19,157 nucleotides of DNA from an uncultured Victivallales bacterium (GCA_903834675.1 CAILKC010000014.1:1-19157), one strand, 5' to 3'. Shown: positions 1-9,605, counted from the first letter of the stretch. The notes: generated by a model not told the origin, from the letters alone. Numbers and translations: made by a program.

Positions 1-205
1 CCAGGGCAACGCCCTGGGAATTGAATGGTGATGGGTTTGAGCCCTGTAGGGGCGAGCCATCTACCCTACCTTCGCACCGAGGTCGCATGATCCGCCCCTT
101 CAGGGCTCGATCTTCGCTGTGGACGGGTACCCAGGGCGTTGCCCTGGGCGCCCGAAACGCCCCCTTGGGGCTGAATACCACGGCCCATCCTTATTGCACA
201 GGTCG
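1..205. repeat. Dispersed 205-bp structured repeat, copy 1 (5' side cut by window)
   Basis: This stretch aligns without gaps to 12938-13142, with about 17 mismatches counted by eye (about 92% identity). It contains several inverted repeats. CCAGGGC-aac-GCCCTGG forms a hairpin at the very start. GAGCCCTGTAGGGGCG near 40-55 faces CGCCCCTTCAGGGCTC near 93-108. CCCAGGGC-gtt-GCCCTGGG lies near 130-150. It ends in CTTATTGCACAGGTCG (190-205), the same 16-mer that forms a terminal inverted repeat in copy 2. Small ORFs read through it on both strands but copy 2 preserves structure rather than a protein. I read it as a REP- or MITE-like element; the left end lies outside the window. Confidence 0.85.
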
Positions 206-208
206 CGG

Positions 209-250
209 CTGAACCCTGAACCCTGAACCCTGAACGCTGAACCCTGAACC
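209..250. repeat. Heptamer tandem repeat, CTGAACC x6
   Basis: Six consecutive 7-bp units start at 209. Units 1-3, 5 and 6 read CTGAACC and unit 4 reads CTGAACG. The array begins just after the end of repeat copy 1, so it may mark a recombination or insertion boundary. A short piece of the same word occurs near 16523-16536 (GCTGAACCCTGAAC). The minus strand carries regularly spaced GGG runs. Confidence 0.85.
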
Positions 251-266
251 CCAGGACCCGAGTAGT

Positions 267-294
267 CACCACCTACGGAGCTGACCTGCGCCCC
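267..294 (+). repeat. Partial copy of dispersed repeat family 2
   Basis: The core CCACCTACGGAGCTGAC plus TGCGCCCC matches the reverse complement of 16269-16296 with about two mismatches over 26 bases. At 16246-16296 the core continues into a further 23 bp that also occur at 7050-7072, so the three sites appear to be fragments of one intergenic element. This copy lies just downstream of the stop codon of the URO-D gene ending at 312. Confidence 0.6.
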
Positions 295-311
295 AGCTGA
301 AGATGCGCCAC

Positions 312-1412
312 TCAGGGCGTGTCGATGGGCGTGTTCAGCACAACCTCACGCAGGCGCTCCATGAAGGCGCGGTACTGCTCCCAACTGGTGTGCGACTGCA
401 CGAAGTGGTCCGGGCCGGGGATGAAGCGGCCCTTGCGAATCAGGCGGGCGGCCTTGACCATCTCCGCCTCCACCGCTGCGGGCCCCTCGGCCATGGCCTC
501 TTTCTTCAGCCCCCCGATGGCAGCCATGCCCGGCAGGCGCTCCCGCAGAAGGTCGACGTCGTTACCCGCCAGCACTTCCCAGGGATAGATGGCGTTGACC
601 CCCGCTTCCAGCATCACCTCGGCCAGGCGCATGGTGTTGCCGTCCGAGTCCACCAGGATAATGGGGATACCGTGAGCGCGGGCGAAGGCCTGGATCTTCT
701 CGTAGTTGGGCTTCATGAACTCCCTGAAGGTGGTCGGCGAAATCATGGAGCCGTGCTTGCTGGCCATGTCCTCCCAGCACTCCACCAAGTCGTAATCGGT
801 GTCCCGAACCATCTTCTCCCACACCCTGATCGCGAAATCGGTATAGCTATCCATGATGTCGTGGACCAGCCCCGGGTCGTCGTAGAAAGCCAAAGCCAGT
901 GCCTGGTCGCCCATGAGTACCCGCGGAAAACCGTACACGCCCCGATGGGTGAGCTGCAGCGGGAAGTCGCGCCCTTGGTAGCCGGCAACCACCTCCCCCC
1001 AGTTGGCCGGAAAGCGCGCCGGATCATCGGGATCGAGGAACTCCGCCTTGAGGCGTTCCCAGTCCCGACGCGTCTTCACCGGAAACTCGACGGTCTGGTG
1101 GTGGTAGTCGGCCGCCCCCTTGATGTAGAGCTTGACCATGCCGTCGGCACGCCGCGCCGTGCGGGTGTCGGCGTCTTCGGCAATGACCTCCCAGCGCTGA
1201 ACACAGGACACGTCCAGGTTCACCGGCGGACAGTCCCAGCCGCGGTAGCGCCCCTCGAACTGGCAGAGAGCATCGATCTCGTTCTTCAGCCCGGGCCGTT
1301 CCTGCTCCCAGCGCGGCAGGACGGCATGGGTCCCGCCAAAGACTTTGATAAAGGGTACGCGATCCGCAGGTTTACCAGTCAGGACGTTGACGAAGCGTTC
1401 GCGGGTGGTCAT
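312..1412 (-). CDS. Uroporphyrinogen decarboxylase (URO-D) family protein, not HemE
   Basis: The 366-residue protein has the URO-D/methyltransferase family layout. It opens MTTRERFVNVLTGKPADRVPF (the 'R.R...L.g...DR.P' signature), has a central TIM-barrel strand IILVDSDGNTMRLAE near 251-265, and ends with the family's C-terminal signature FIPGPDHFV near 330-338. The HemE N-terminal substrate motif (MRQAGR-like) is absent, and the H-x-C zinc motif of MtaA-type corrinoid methyltransferases is not visible, with VDSDG in its place. It is therefore one of the many functionally unassigned URO-D paralogues that expand in PVC-like and anaerobic bacteria. ATG at 1412 is preferred over an upstream TTG at 1433 because GCAAGGAG sits nine bases before the ATG. 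It is divergent from proS across a 230-bp gap. A second family member is at 17855-18901. Substrate unknown. Confidence 0.88.
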   Translation of the reverse strand: MTTRERFVNVLTGKPADRVPFIKVFGGTHAVLPRWEQERPGLKNEIDALCQFEGRYRGWDCPPVNLDVSCVQRWEVIAEDADTRTARRADGMVKLYIKGAADYHHQTVEFPVKTRRDWERLKAEFLDPDDPARFPANWGEVVAGYQGRDFPLQLTHRGVYGFPRVLMGDQALALAFYDDPGLVHDIMDSYTDFAIRVWEKMVRDTDYDLVECWEDMASKHGSMISPTTFREFMKPNYEKIQAFARAHGIPIILVDSDGNTMRLAEVMLEAGVNAIYPWEVLAGNDVDLLRERLPGMAAIGGLKKEAMAEGPAAVEAEMVKAARLIRKGRFIPGPDHFVQSHTSWEQYRAFMERLREVVLNTPIDTP

Positions 1413-1642
1413 GCGGGACGGCTCCTTGCCCAAGCGTTACGGTGTGGGTAGCCGTGGAATGTACTCGGCGGGCCGCCGAGCGTCCAACGCCGCAGCGCCC
1501 GCCCGGCCTGCATCCGGTTGCGGCTCCCGCCTCGGCGTATTACGTTCCCAGCCGACGGTTTCGGACCGCAAGATCTTTCTGGAGCCAGAGGTTACACCGC
1601 GTCTGCCACGGCGGGCGCATACACACGACAGGATAGACCACC

Positions 1643-3373
1643 ATGCGCTTGTCACAGCTGGTTGGACAACGGATCAAGGAAGCCCCCCGCGACGCCCAGA
1701 CTGCCAGTCACATCTTCCTCCTGCGCGGCGGCTACTGTCGCCCGGTCTCCACCGGCATCTATACCCTGCTGCCACTCGGTTTCCGCGTAGCCGCCAAGAT
1801 CGAAACGATCATCCGCGAAGAAATGAACCGCGTCGACGGCCAGGAAGTCCTCATGCCCGTGGTCCAGCCCGCGGAACTCTGGGAAGAGAGCGGACGCTAT
1901 CTGACCGTCGGCCAGGAACTCCTGCGCTTCCGCGACCGCAATGACAAGCCCATGGTCTTGGCCATGACTCACGAGGAAGCCGTCTGCCACTTGGCGCGCA
2001 CCGAGCTAAGTTCCTACAAGCAACTTCCCTGCATGCTCTACCAACTGCAGACAAAGTACCGTGATGAGGCCCGCCCGCGCGCTGGCCTGATTCGCGTCCG
2101 CGAGTTCACCATGAAGGATGGCTACAGCTTCCACACCTCGCAGGAATGCCTGGAAGCCTACTACCGCCGGGTCCACGAGGCCTACGAGCGCATCTTCCGC
2201 CGCGTCGGCCTGCGCGACTGCATCAGCATCGAGTCGGACTCCGGCATGATCGGCGGGGCCGTCAGCCATGAGTTCATGGCCGTCGCCGACTGCGGCGAAG
2301 ACACCATCTTCGCCTCGCCCGATGGGCGCTACAAGGCCAACCGCGAATGCGCTGTCTCCAGCCCCGTCTTCACCAAGGAAGCTCCTCTGCCCCTGGAGAA
2401 AGTGCAGACGCCGGGAACCAAGAGCATCGAGGACGTGGCCGCCTTCCTGGGGGTCCAGCCGACCCAGACCGGCAAGGCGGTCCTCTACCGGGACATTGAG
2501 GGCAAACTGGTCTTCGTCTGCATCCGCGGCGACATCGAGGTCAACGAGGCCAAGCTGCGCAAGGTCTTGCAGAGTCCGCAACTGGAATTTGCCAACGACG
2601 CCGAGATCGTGGCCGCGGGGACGGCGCCGGGCTATGCCTCGCTGCTGAACCTCGATCTGACCAAGATGCGCGTCGTCGTGGACCGCTCGTTTGCCGAATC
2701 CAGCAACCTCGTGGTCGGGGCCAACCTCACCGACTATCACGTGCGCAACTTCAACTTCGAGCGTGATCTGACCCTGGAGCAGCGCGCCAAGATCACCCTG
2801 GCGGACATCGCCACCGTACGCGAGGGCGACCCCTGCACCCTCACCGGTCAGCCGCTCAAGATGCTCCGCGGCATCGAGGTCGGCAACATCTTCCAGCTCG
2901 GCACCAAGTACAGCGTCGCCATGAACGTGAACTACCTGGACCAGGACGGCAAGGCCAAACCTATGATCATGGGCTGCTACGGCATCGGCGTCGGCCGTAC
3001 GCTCGCCGCAGTGATCGAGCAGAACCATGATGACTACGGCCCCATCTGGCCCGCCGCCATCGCCCCCTTCGACGTACACCTCTGCGCCCTGAACATCCGC
3101 GATGAGGCCGTGCGCACCGCGGCGGAGACGCTCTACCGGGAACTGCAGGCGGCCGGGTTCGACGTACTCTTCGACGACCGCGGCGAAAAGGCCGGCTTCA
3201 TGTTCAACGACGCCGACCTGATCGGCGTACCGCTGCGCCTGATCGTGTCGCCCAAGACGCTGGCCGAGGGCAAGGCCGAGTTCAAGCGCCGCAGCAGCCC
3301 CGAGAAGACCATGATCGACCTGGCCCAGGTCGTCGCCAGGATGCTCGCCGAGGCCACCCCGGCCAAGCCCTGA
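1643..3373 (+). CDS. proS: Prolyl-tRNA synthetase, bacterial type with editing domain
   Basis: This class II aminoacyl-tRNA synthetase charges tRNA(Pro) with proline in the cytoplasm. At 576 residues it matches the usual bacterial ProS length (about 570). Motif 1 lies around TLLPLGFRV..EMNRVDGQEVLMPVVQP (41-76). Motif 2 lies around RDEARPRAGLIRVREFTMKDG (140-160). Motif 3 is GIGVGRTLAAVIEQNHDDYG (447-466). Between motifs 2 and 3 lies the INS (YbaK-like) domain, roughly 225-395, which hydrolyses mischarged Ala-tRNA(Pro). Its TGKAVLYRD segment carries K278, at the place of the E. coli editing lysine. The anticodon-binding domain is about 477-576. The start ATG follows AGGA nine bases upstream. 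No gene is closely coupled, and the repeat array begins 31 bp after the stop. Confidence 0.98.
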   Translation: MRLSQLVGQRIKEAPRDAQTASHIFLLRGGYCRPVSTGIYTLLPLGFRVAAKIETIIREEMNRVDGQEVLMPVVQPAELWEESGRYLTVGQELLRFRDRNDKPMVLAMTHEEAVCHLARTELSSYKQLPCMLYQLQTKYRDEARPRAGLIRVREFTMKDGYSFHTSQECLEAYYRRVHEAYERIFRRVGLRDCISIESDSGMIGGAVSHEFMAVADCGEDTIFASPDGRYKANRECAVSSPVFTKEAPLPLEKVQTPGTKSIEDVAAFLGVQPTQTGKAVLYRDIEGKLVFVCIRGDIEVNEAKLRKVLQSPQLEFANDAEIVAAGTAPGYASLLNLDLTKMRVVVDRSFAESSNLVVGANLTDYHVRNFNFERDLTLEQRAKITLADIATVREGDPCTLTGQPLKMLRGIEVGNIFQLGTKYSVAMNVNYLDQDGKAKPMIMGCYGIGVGRTLAAVIEQNHDDYGPIWPAAIAPFDVHLCALNIRDEAVRTAAETLYRELQAAGFDVLFDDRGEKAGFMFNDADLIGVPLRLIVSPKTLAEGKAEFKRRSSPEKTMIDLAQVVARMLAEATPAKP

Positions 3374-3404
3374 CGCACCACGGCGAAGGGGTCTGACGGG
3401 GCTC

Positions 3405-3921
3405 CCGCCGTACTTGGAGCCGGCACTCTCCGCCGTATCTGGAGCCGGCGTTCTCCGCCGTATCCCCTGGAGCGCTCTCCGCCGTACCTGGAGCCGGCGG
3501 TCCGCACCGGCCACGAGCCGGGGCTTCCGCCGTATCCCCTGGAGCGCTCTCCGCCGTACTTGGAGCCGGCGGTCCGCACCGGCCACGAGCCGGGGCTTCC
3601 GCCGTATCTGGAGCCGGCGGTCTCCGCCGTATCCCCTGGAGCGCTCTCCGCCGTATCTGGAGCCGGCGGTCTCCGCCGTATCCCCTGGAGCGCTCTCCGC
3701 CGTATCTGGAGCCGGCGGTCTCCGCCGTATCCCCTGGAGCGCTCTCCGCCGTATCTGGAGCCGGCGGTCCGCACCGGCCACGAGCCGGGGCTTCCGCCGT
3801 ATCCCCAGGAGCGCTCTCCGCCGTATCTGGAGTCGGCGGTCCGCACCGGCCACGAGCCGGGGCTTCCGCCGTATCCCCAGGAGCGCTCTCCGCCGTATCC
3901 CCTGGAGCGCTCTCCGCCGTA
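3405..3921. repeat. Mosaic tandem array: 18 CCGCCGTA words separating three module types
   Basis: The 8-mer CCGCCGTA occurs 18 times from 3405 to 3921. The 17 intervals fall into three classes: a, 17 nt (TCTGGAGCCGGCGGTCT and variants); b, 16 nt (TCCCCTGGAGCGCTCT, or with CCCAGG); c, 40 nt (starts like a, then CCGCACCGGCCACGAGCCGG and GGGCTT). The order is a a b c b c a b a b a b c b c b b. Repeat periods are 25, 24 and 48 bp. Each module has its own inverted repeat: GGCGG-tct-CCGCC, GAGCGCTC, and CCGGC-cacga-GCCGG. A partial unit continues to about 3937. The array lies between the convergent genes proS and the M48 protease. Open frames cross it on both strands because the modules contain few stops, but nothing supports translation. 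A single c module recurs at 6861-6906. Confidence 0.95.
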
Positions 3922-3954
3922 TCCCCAGGAGCCGACTGTCCGCAGCGGCAGAGG

Positions 3955-3971
3955 GCGCCCCGCTGGGGCGC
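3955..3971. terminator. Candidate GC-rich hairpin downstream of the M48 protease gene
   Basis: GCGCCCC-gct-GGGGCGC is a perfect 7-bp stem with a 3-base loop, 36 bp beyond the protease stop codon on the minus strand. No T-tract follows on either strand, so it is at best a hairpin-type transcription end or an mRNA 3' stabiliser. Confidence 0.3.
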
Positions 3972-4006
3972 GTGTGGGTGGGTCAGGGCGGACGGCACAG
4001 ACGGGC

Positions 4007-5971
<1,965 letters not shown>

Positions 5972-5989
5972 ACCTGTTACTTATATACG

Positions 5990-6007
5990 CCGCCACGGCG
6001 GTGGCGG
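5990..6007. other. Hairpin in the lemA-M48 intergenic gap
   Basis: CCGCCAC-GGCG-GTGGCGG is a 7-bp stem with a 4-base loop, about 20 bp ahead of the protease ATG on the minus strand. A short AT-rich stretch (TATATAAGTAAC on the minus strand) separates it from the start codon. It could affect processing or translation between lemA and the protease gene; nothing more can be said. Confidence 0.3.
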
Positions 6008-6090
6008 TCCGAACGTCGACGGCTGATTGGCCTTCGTCTTGGGGCGCTTCGTCACTCGCCAGCGGGCGGAGTGCCCCGCCGCCGAAACGG

Positions 6091-6681
6091 TCAGAACTTC
6101 ACCTTGGGGGCTTCCTTCTCGGTCGCGTTGGTGATCTCGAACAACTGGGCCGGGGTGAAGCCGAACATGCCGGCGAAGACGACCGCGGGGAAGACCTCGC
6201 GACCGGTGTTGTAGCTCATCACCGCGTCGTTATAGGCCTGGCGGGAAAAAGCGATCTTGTTCTCCGTGGACGTCATCTCTTCGCTGAGTTGCATCATGTT
6301 CTGGTTTGCCTTCAGATCGGGATAGGCTTCCGCCAGGGCGAACAGCCGGCCAAGGGCGCCGCCCAGTTGGCTCTCCGCGCCGATGAGGCCCTGCATGGCG
6401 GCCGGATCACCGGGATTGGCCGCCGCCCGGGTGTTGGCACTGGCAGCCTGGTTGCGGGCCGCGATCACCGCCTCCAGAGTCTCACGCTCATGCTTGATGT
6501 ACCCCTTGGCTACCTCTACCAGATTCGGGATCAGATCGTAGCGCCGTTTGAGCTGCACATCGATCTGCGCAAAGGCATTCTTGTAGCGGTTCCGCAGTGC
6601 AACCAGCTTGTTGTAAAGCCCCGCTACCAGCAACCCCAGGATCCCCACCACCGCGACTGCAATCAAGGCCGGTATCATCAT
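6091..6681 (-). CDS. lemA: LemA family protein
   Basis: The 196-residue protein is the normal length for LemA. It has an N-terminal membrane anchor (MMIPALIAVAVVGILGLLVA) followed by a mostly helical domain. The conserved segments are LYNKLVALRNRYKNAFAQID, VQLKRRYDLIPNLVEVAKGY and ERETLEAVIAARNQA, ending EVFPAVVFAGMFGFTPAQLFEI. RRYDLIPNLVE is the family hallmark. LemA proteins project into the periplasm and are found next to HtpX/M48 proteases or TPM-domain proteins. Their molecular function is unsettled; an envelope-stress or membrane-remodelling role is likely. The open frame extends to 7011, but ATG at 6681 is the start because AAGGAG lies eight bases before it and the upstream extension is composed of repeat DNA. 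The M48 protease gene follows in the same direction, so the two are probably co-transcribed. Confidence 0.95.
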   Translation of the reverse strand: MMIPALIAVAVVGILGLLVAGLYNKLVALRNRYKNAFAQIDVQLKRRYDLIPNLVEVAKGYIKHERETLEAVIAARNQAASANTRAAANPGDPAAMQGLIGAESQLGGALGRLFALAEAYPDLKANQNMMQLSEEMTSTENKIAFSRQAYNDAVMSYNTGREVFPAVVFAGMFGFTPAQLFEITNATEKEAPKVKF

Positions 6682-6860
6682 CGCACGCTCTCCTTGCCCC
6701 AAGGGCGTTTGTGAACCCGGTTCTCCGCCTGCCGACGCCAGCGCCGCACAACCCTGACAGGCGCCTGCCCGGCACGTGGCACTATACCGCGCCCTGCCCT
6801 GCCGCGCCAAGACACCCAGCGCCACGCCAGGGCTGTTTCTTTTTCCGGGTGGTAGGCACG

Positions 6861-6906
6861 CTGGAGCCGGCGGTCCGCACCGGCCCTGCCGGGGCTTCCG
6901 CCGTAC
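6861..6906 (+). repeat. Solo copy of the proS-downstream array module c
   Basis: CTGGAGCCGGCGGTCCGCACC followed by GGCC-ctg-CCGGGGCTT and CCGCCGTAC matches module c plus its CCGCCGTA word. Only the loop is changed and shortened by two bases (ACGAG becomes CTG). It shows that the 48-bp module exists outside the array, so the array probably grew from a dispersed hairpin element of the REP type. Confidence 0.8.
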
Positions 6907-7042
6907 ATTGGGATACCGCGAACCCGCCCGAAACGGGCTGGGCATCGCGGGCTCCAAGGCGGCAAGCAGCACCATGGCAGACGCATGCCAGATCCCGCGG
7001 CGGTTCCCCATCCCGGGCCTCTGGCCGACGCCTCACCGGCGC

Positions 7043-7072
7043 CTGCGCGCCTGGGGAGGTTCGCCCTCCAGG
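7043..7072 (+). repeat. Fragment of dispersed repeat family 2
   Basis: The 23 bp at 7050-7072 (CCTGGGGAGG..GCCCTCCAGG) are the exact reverse complement of 16246-16268. The preceding CTGCGCG resembles the TTGCGCC that precedes it there. Confidence 0.75.
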
Positions 7073-7079
7073 CGTCCGT

Positions 7080-7097
7080 CGTCCGCGGCCGCGGACG
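7080..7097. repeat. 18-bp perfect palindrome
   Basis: CGTCCGCGGCCGCGGACG is fully self-complementary. A related interrupted palindrome is found at 16348-16379, also next to a family 2 fragment, so the two loci share an architecture as well as sequence words. Confidence 0.6.
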
Positions 7098-7162
7098 TGG
7101 ACGGAATCAGAGGCGCGCGACGGAGCGGCCGGGCGCGGGCTCGGTCTGTACCATCCGGCCGC

Positions 7163-9223
7163 TCACGCCTCTTGCAGAACAACATCCAAGATCGTCACGC
7201 CGCCTGGCGTGACCTTGACTCTGAACGTGCGTTGCGTGCCGTTAGAGTCCTTGCCCACCCACCCGACTCCGGCGCTGGGGGAATCCATGAACTTGACCGG
7301 CAAGACGGGGTACTTGCTGACACTGACCACTTGCCTGATCGCGTACTTTGCGGTCACATTCGCGTAGCCGTAGCTATTCATTTCGGGGTTCGATAGATAC
7401 AACCTGTAGCGTCCGTCATCCATCCGCATGGGGACCATCGGCAGATTGCAGGTGAACAGATCGCAGCCGACCGTCTTGAGCAGCAAGGCGCACGCCTTAC
7501 GGAAGCCGGTGGTCACCTTGCAGAAGGTCAGGGTTTCCACCAGGACATTAGTGTGTTCCGGCGCGTCGGCAGGGTCGCCCTTGAGATTCTCCGTGCCATC
7601 GTCCGTCTCCGTCAGGGCGGTCAGCGCGTCCTTGTCCCCAATGCTCGCGTTGAAGGCGAAGGCGCACATCGGGTAGTTCGAGAACTTATCCACCAGGTAG
7701 AGGTCGGGACTGATACCGTGGTCTGCCGGAGCAAAGTTCTCAACCGCCGCCGTGCAGACAACCGCGCCCTTCCTGTAGGCGGCAACCGCCTGCTTCTCAG
7801 CCTCTGACAGCAAGTCGAAGTTGGGGACGAACAGGCAGCCCTCCGCACTGGCCAGGTACTCACTGCGCATGACCGCACCGCACAGAGTGCCCCGTTCTGC
7901 CATGTCGTAGTAGAACTTGTGTACCGTCCAACGTCGGGTGCGGATGTAGGCAGGCAAGGTGTTATACAGAGCCGTGTCAGACCAGATCAGGGTCGGCGCC
8001 AGGACCTGCCGCACGCCCTCCACAAAGCCGATATCGAGGCGTTCCCGCAGCCACTTCCATTCCTCGCCGCGGATCCCGTCACCGAGGCAGACCATCAGCC
8101 CGTCGAGAGCGCGCTTCAGGCCCTTGCCGGTGGTGGTCATGTAGCTGAGCAGGGTGTAGATGTCACGCTCAAGCAGGCATGGCGCGTGATGAAGGACGTC
8201 CCACTCCTCGGTGGCGTCCTTCACCCCCAGCAGGCTCAGCAGCTTGCCCTCCGGCACAAAGGCGGCGGTCAGCGGCGCGAGGGTCATGTAGCGGTGAAAG
8301 CGGTCGGGGTGCTCGGGGTGCTGCAGGCGCAGGCCAGTCGGAACGAGGTTCGGCATCAGGTAGTCCACGCCGGCCTGGACCAGGCGCTTCAGATCGACAC
8401 CCTTACAGTAGAGGGTCTCGAACGGGTCCGTGCAGTACATGCCGAGCACAATGACCTTCTTGCCGATCCGGTGCAGTCGACCGCAGACCTTCCGCCAAAA
8501 CTGCTCCCAGCGCCAGGCGTTGAACTCCACCCACTCCGCCCGGCAGGCACGCCAGATCCAGTCGCCGCGCCGGTTGCGCATGGGCCGACTGTCGTCCTGC
8601 ATGCCGTCGGCAAGGTCGGCGGGAAGCTCCAGGCCGGCATGGCCGCTGAATTGGCTGAGCATATCAGCCGAGAAATCGCCCTGGTGGAGGTTTGCGGAAA
8701 CAGGACAGAAGCAGTCCGCCACCTGCAGGCCGGCAAAGCCGTAATCCGTGAGCACCTCGCAAAGCCTGTCGACGAAGAAGTCCTCGTAGTAGCTGCCATC
8801 GGCCAGGCGCTTCAGGACATGCAGACCCCACTCGTGGCTGCGCGAGGCTAGCTTTACTTCGGGGTGCTCACTGAGCCACTCCGTGTGCCAGCGGTTACCA
8901 AGCTCAACGCCCATGATGCCGAGGTAGGGCTCGACGCCTGCCGCGGTCAGGTTCTGCAGCAGTATTCTCAGGTCGTAGTTGGTCCAGTCCTGACGAGCGC
9001 GGTCTTCATTGCGCGGGCTGCCGTAATAGGAGCAGTTGTCCGCTGGCAACGTGCGCTCAACCCTCATCCCCGCGTGTTGGTTCACGATGTCGGGATGGAA
9101 CAGGAACGCAGACACCCCGGTCGGGGCAAAAGACATCCGCTCAAGCAACTTCCCCACGCCTTTGTCCGCTTCCTCGCGGTCAAAGCCGATCATGGGCATC
9201 CAGACGTGGATCTCGCCTCGCAT
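7163..9223 (-). CDS. Unrecognised 686-residue protein, probable TIM-barrel glycoside-hydrolase-like enzyme
   Basis: I do not recognise a named family. The first 400 or so residues look like a beta/alpha barrel, with alternating strand and helix segments such as GVEPYLGIMGVELGNRWHTE (96-115), YEDFFVDRLCEVLTDYGFAG (146-165) with VADCF just after, KKVIVLGMYCTDP (255-267) and VDYLMPNLVPTGL (286-298). Acidic and aromatic residues at strand ends, the W/Y richness and a later Rossmann-like stretch (about 455-500, GCLFVPNFDLLSEAEKQAVA) resemble GH42-type or unclassified GH-A clan enzymes. The C-terminus (from about 600) looks like a small beta domain. No signal peptide is seen, so a cytoplasmic role is expected. 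ATG at 9223 is chosen because CAAGGAG lies eight bases upstream; a GTG at 9232 directly abuts that site. The gene is on the same strand as the secreted beta-helix protein, which suggests shared sugar metabolism. Catalytic residues cannot be assigned. Confidence 0.8.
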   Translation of the reverse strand: MRGEIHVWMPMIGFDREEADKGVGKLLERMSFAPTGVSAFLFHPDIVNQHAGMRVERTLPADNCSYYGSPRNEDRARQDWTNYDLRILLQNLTAAGVEPYLGIMGVELGNRWHTEWLSEHPEVKLASRSHEWGLHVLKRLADGSYYEDFFVDRLCEVLTDYGFAGLQVADCFCPVSANLHQGDFSADMLSQFSGHAGLELPADLADGMQDDSRPMRNRRGDWIWRACRAEWVEFNAWRWEQFWRKVCGRLHRIGKKVIVLGMYCTDPFETLYCKGVDLKRLVQAGVDYLMPNLVPTGLRLQHPEHPDRFHRYMTLAPLTAAFVPEGKLLSLLGVKDATEEWDVLHHAPCLLERDIYTLLSYMTTTGKGLKRALDGLMVCLGDGIRGEEWKWLRERLDIGFVEGVRQVLAPTLIWSDTALYNTLPAYIRTRRWTVHKFYYDMAERGTLCGAVMRSEYLASAEGCLFVPNFDLLSEAEKQAVAAYRKGAVVCTAAVENFAPADHGISPDLYLVDKFSNYPMCAFAFNASIGDKDALTALTETDDGTENLKGDPADAPEHTNVLVETLTFCKVTTGFRKACALLLKTVGCDLFTCNLPMVPMRMDDGRYRLYLSNPEMNSYGYANVTAKYAIRQVVSVSKYPVLPVKFMDSPSAGVGWVGKDSNGTQRTFRVKVTPGGVTILDVVLQEA

Positions 9224-9413
9224 GGCCGCCACTCCTTGCCTGCCACTATGCCTCCGGGCAAAGCAGTAGCATAGCAGGCACAGTGACCAACAATCGGGGG
9301 CTCAGGTTGACCGCCCGAAAAGGACCCGCGCTTGCCGCACGTCACGGCGTCACGGAGGCCACCCCCGCCAGGCCGGAAACCTTGCGGAGGAGGCGGACCG
9401 CCAGCCAGGAGCC

Positions 9414-9605
9414 TCAGCCCGGCTCCGCCGCCTCATCCGGCGCGTGAACCGCCTCAGGCTCTACCGTCACGGTCTCCACGCGGCGGTCGACTTTGCCGCC
9501 GTTACGGCCGCGCCAGTCAGTGCGGGGACCGTTGGCCATGCGCCGGGCAATGACGATGTACGCGGCGATGGTCTGTGCGTCTTTGTTGACTTGGGTGGTA
9601 GTCAT
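9414..9605 (-). CDS. Possible small ORF, 63 residues, no known family
   Basis: It starts with ATG at 9605, preceded by AAAGGGG seven bases upstream, a good ribosome binding site. The N-terminal half (MTTTQVNKDAQTIAAYIVIA) could form a helix; the C-terminal half is charged and acidic. Its ATG overlaps the stop codon of a short upstream ORF (ATGA), as in translationally coupled genes. It lies between the beta-helix gene and the 7163-9223 gene, on their strand. It may be a real small protein or chance; no homology is recognised. Confidence 0.4.
   Translation of the reverse strand: MTTTQVNKDAQTIAAYIVIARRMANGPRTDWRGRNGGKVDRRVETVTVEPEAVHAPDEAAEPG

Larger units (their letters stand above)
6682..7162. 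other. Repeat-rich intergenic region between lemA and the 7163-9223 gene
   Basis: The 481-bp stretch has no convincing gene. It holds a single copy of the c module of the 3405-3921 array (6861-6906), a fragment of repeat family 2 (7043-7072) and an 18-bp perfect palindrome (7080-7097). The promoter for lemA should lie in the first part, but no clear -35/-10 pair stands out. Open frames on both strands have repeat-derived, Arg/Pro-rich translations and no supported start. Confidence 0.7.

Noticed and set aside
1434..1642. A divergent promoter pair between the URO-D gene and proS.
   Set aside because: A promoter must be somewhere here, but no -35/-10 combination was convincing enough to place on either strand.
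3405..3921. CRISPR array.
   Set aside because: The constant word is only 8 bp, and the intervals are three recurring sequences rather than unique spacers; no cas genes are present.
6682..7011. An N-terminal extension of LemA up to 7011.
   Set aside because: The extension is translated from repeat DNA and lacks a binding site, while AAGGAG precedes the ATG at 6681, which gives the family's normal length and membrane anchor.
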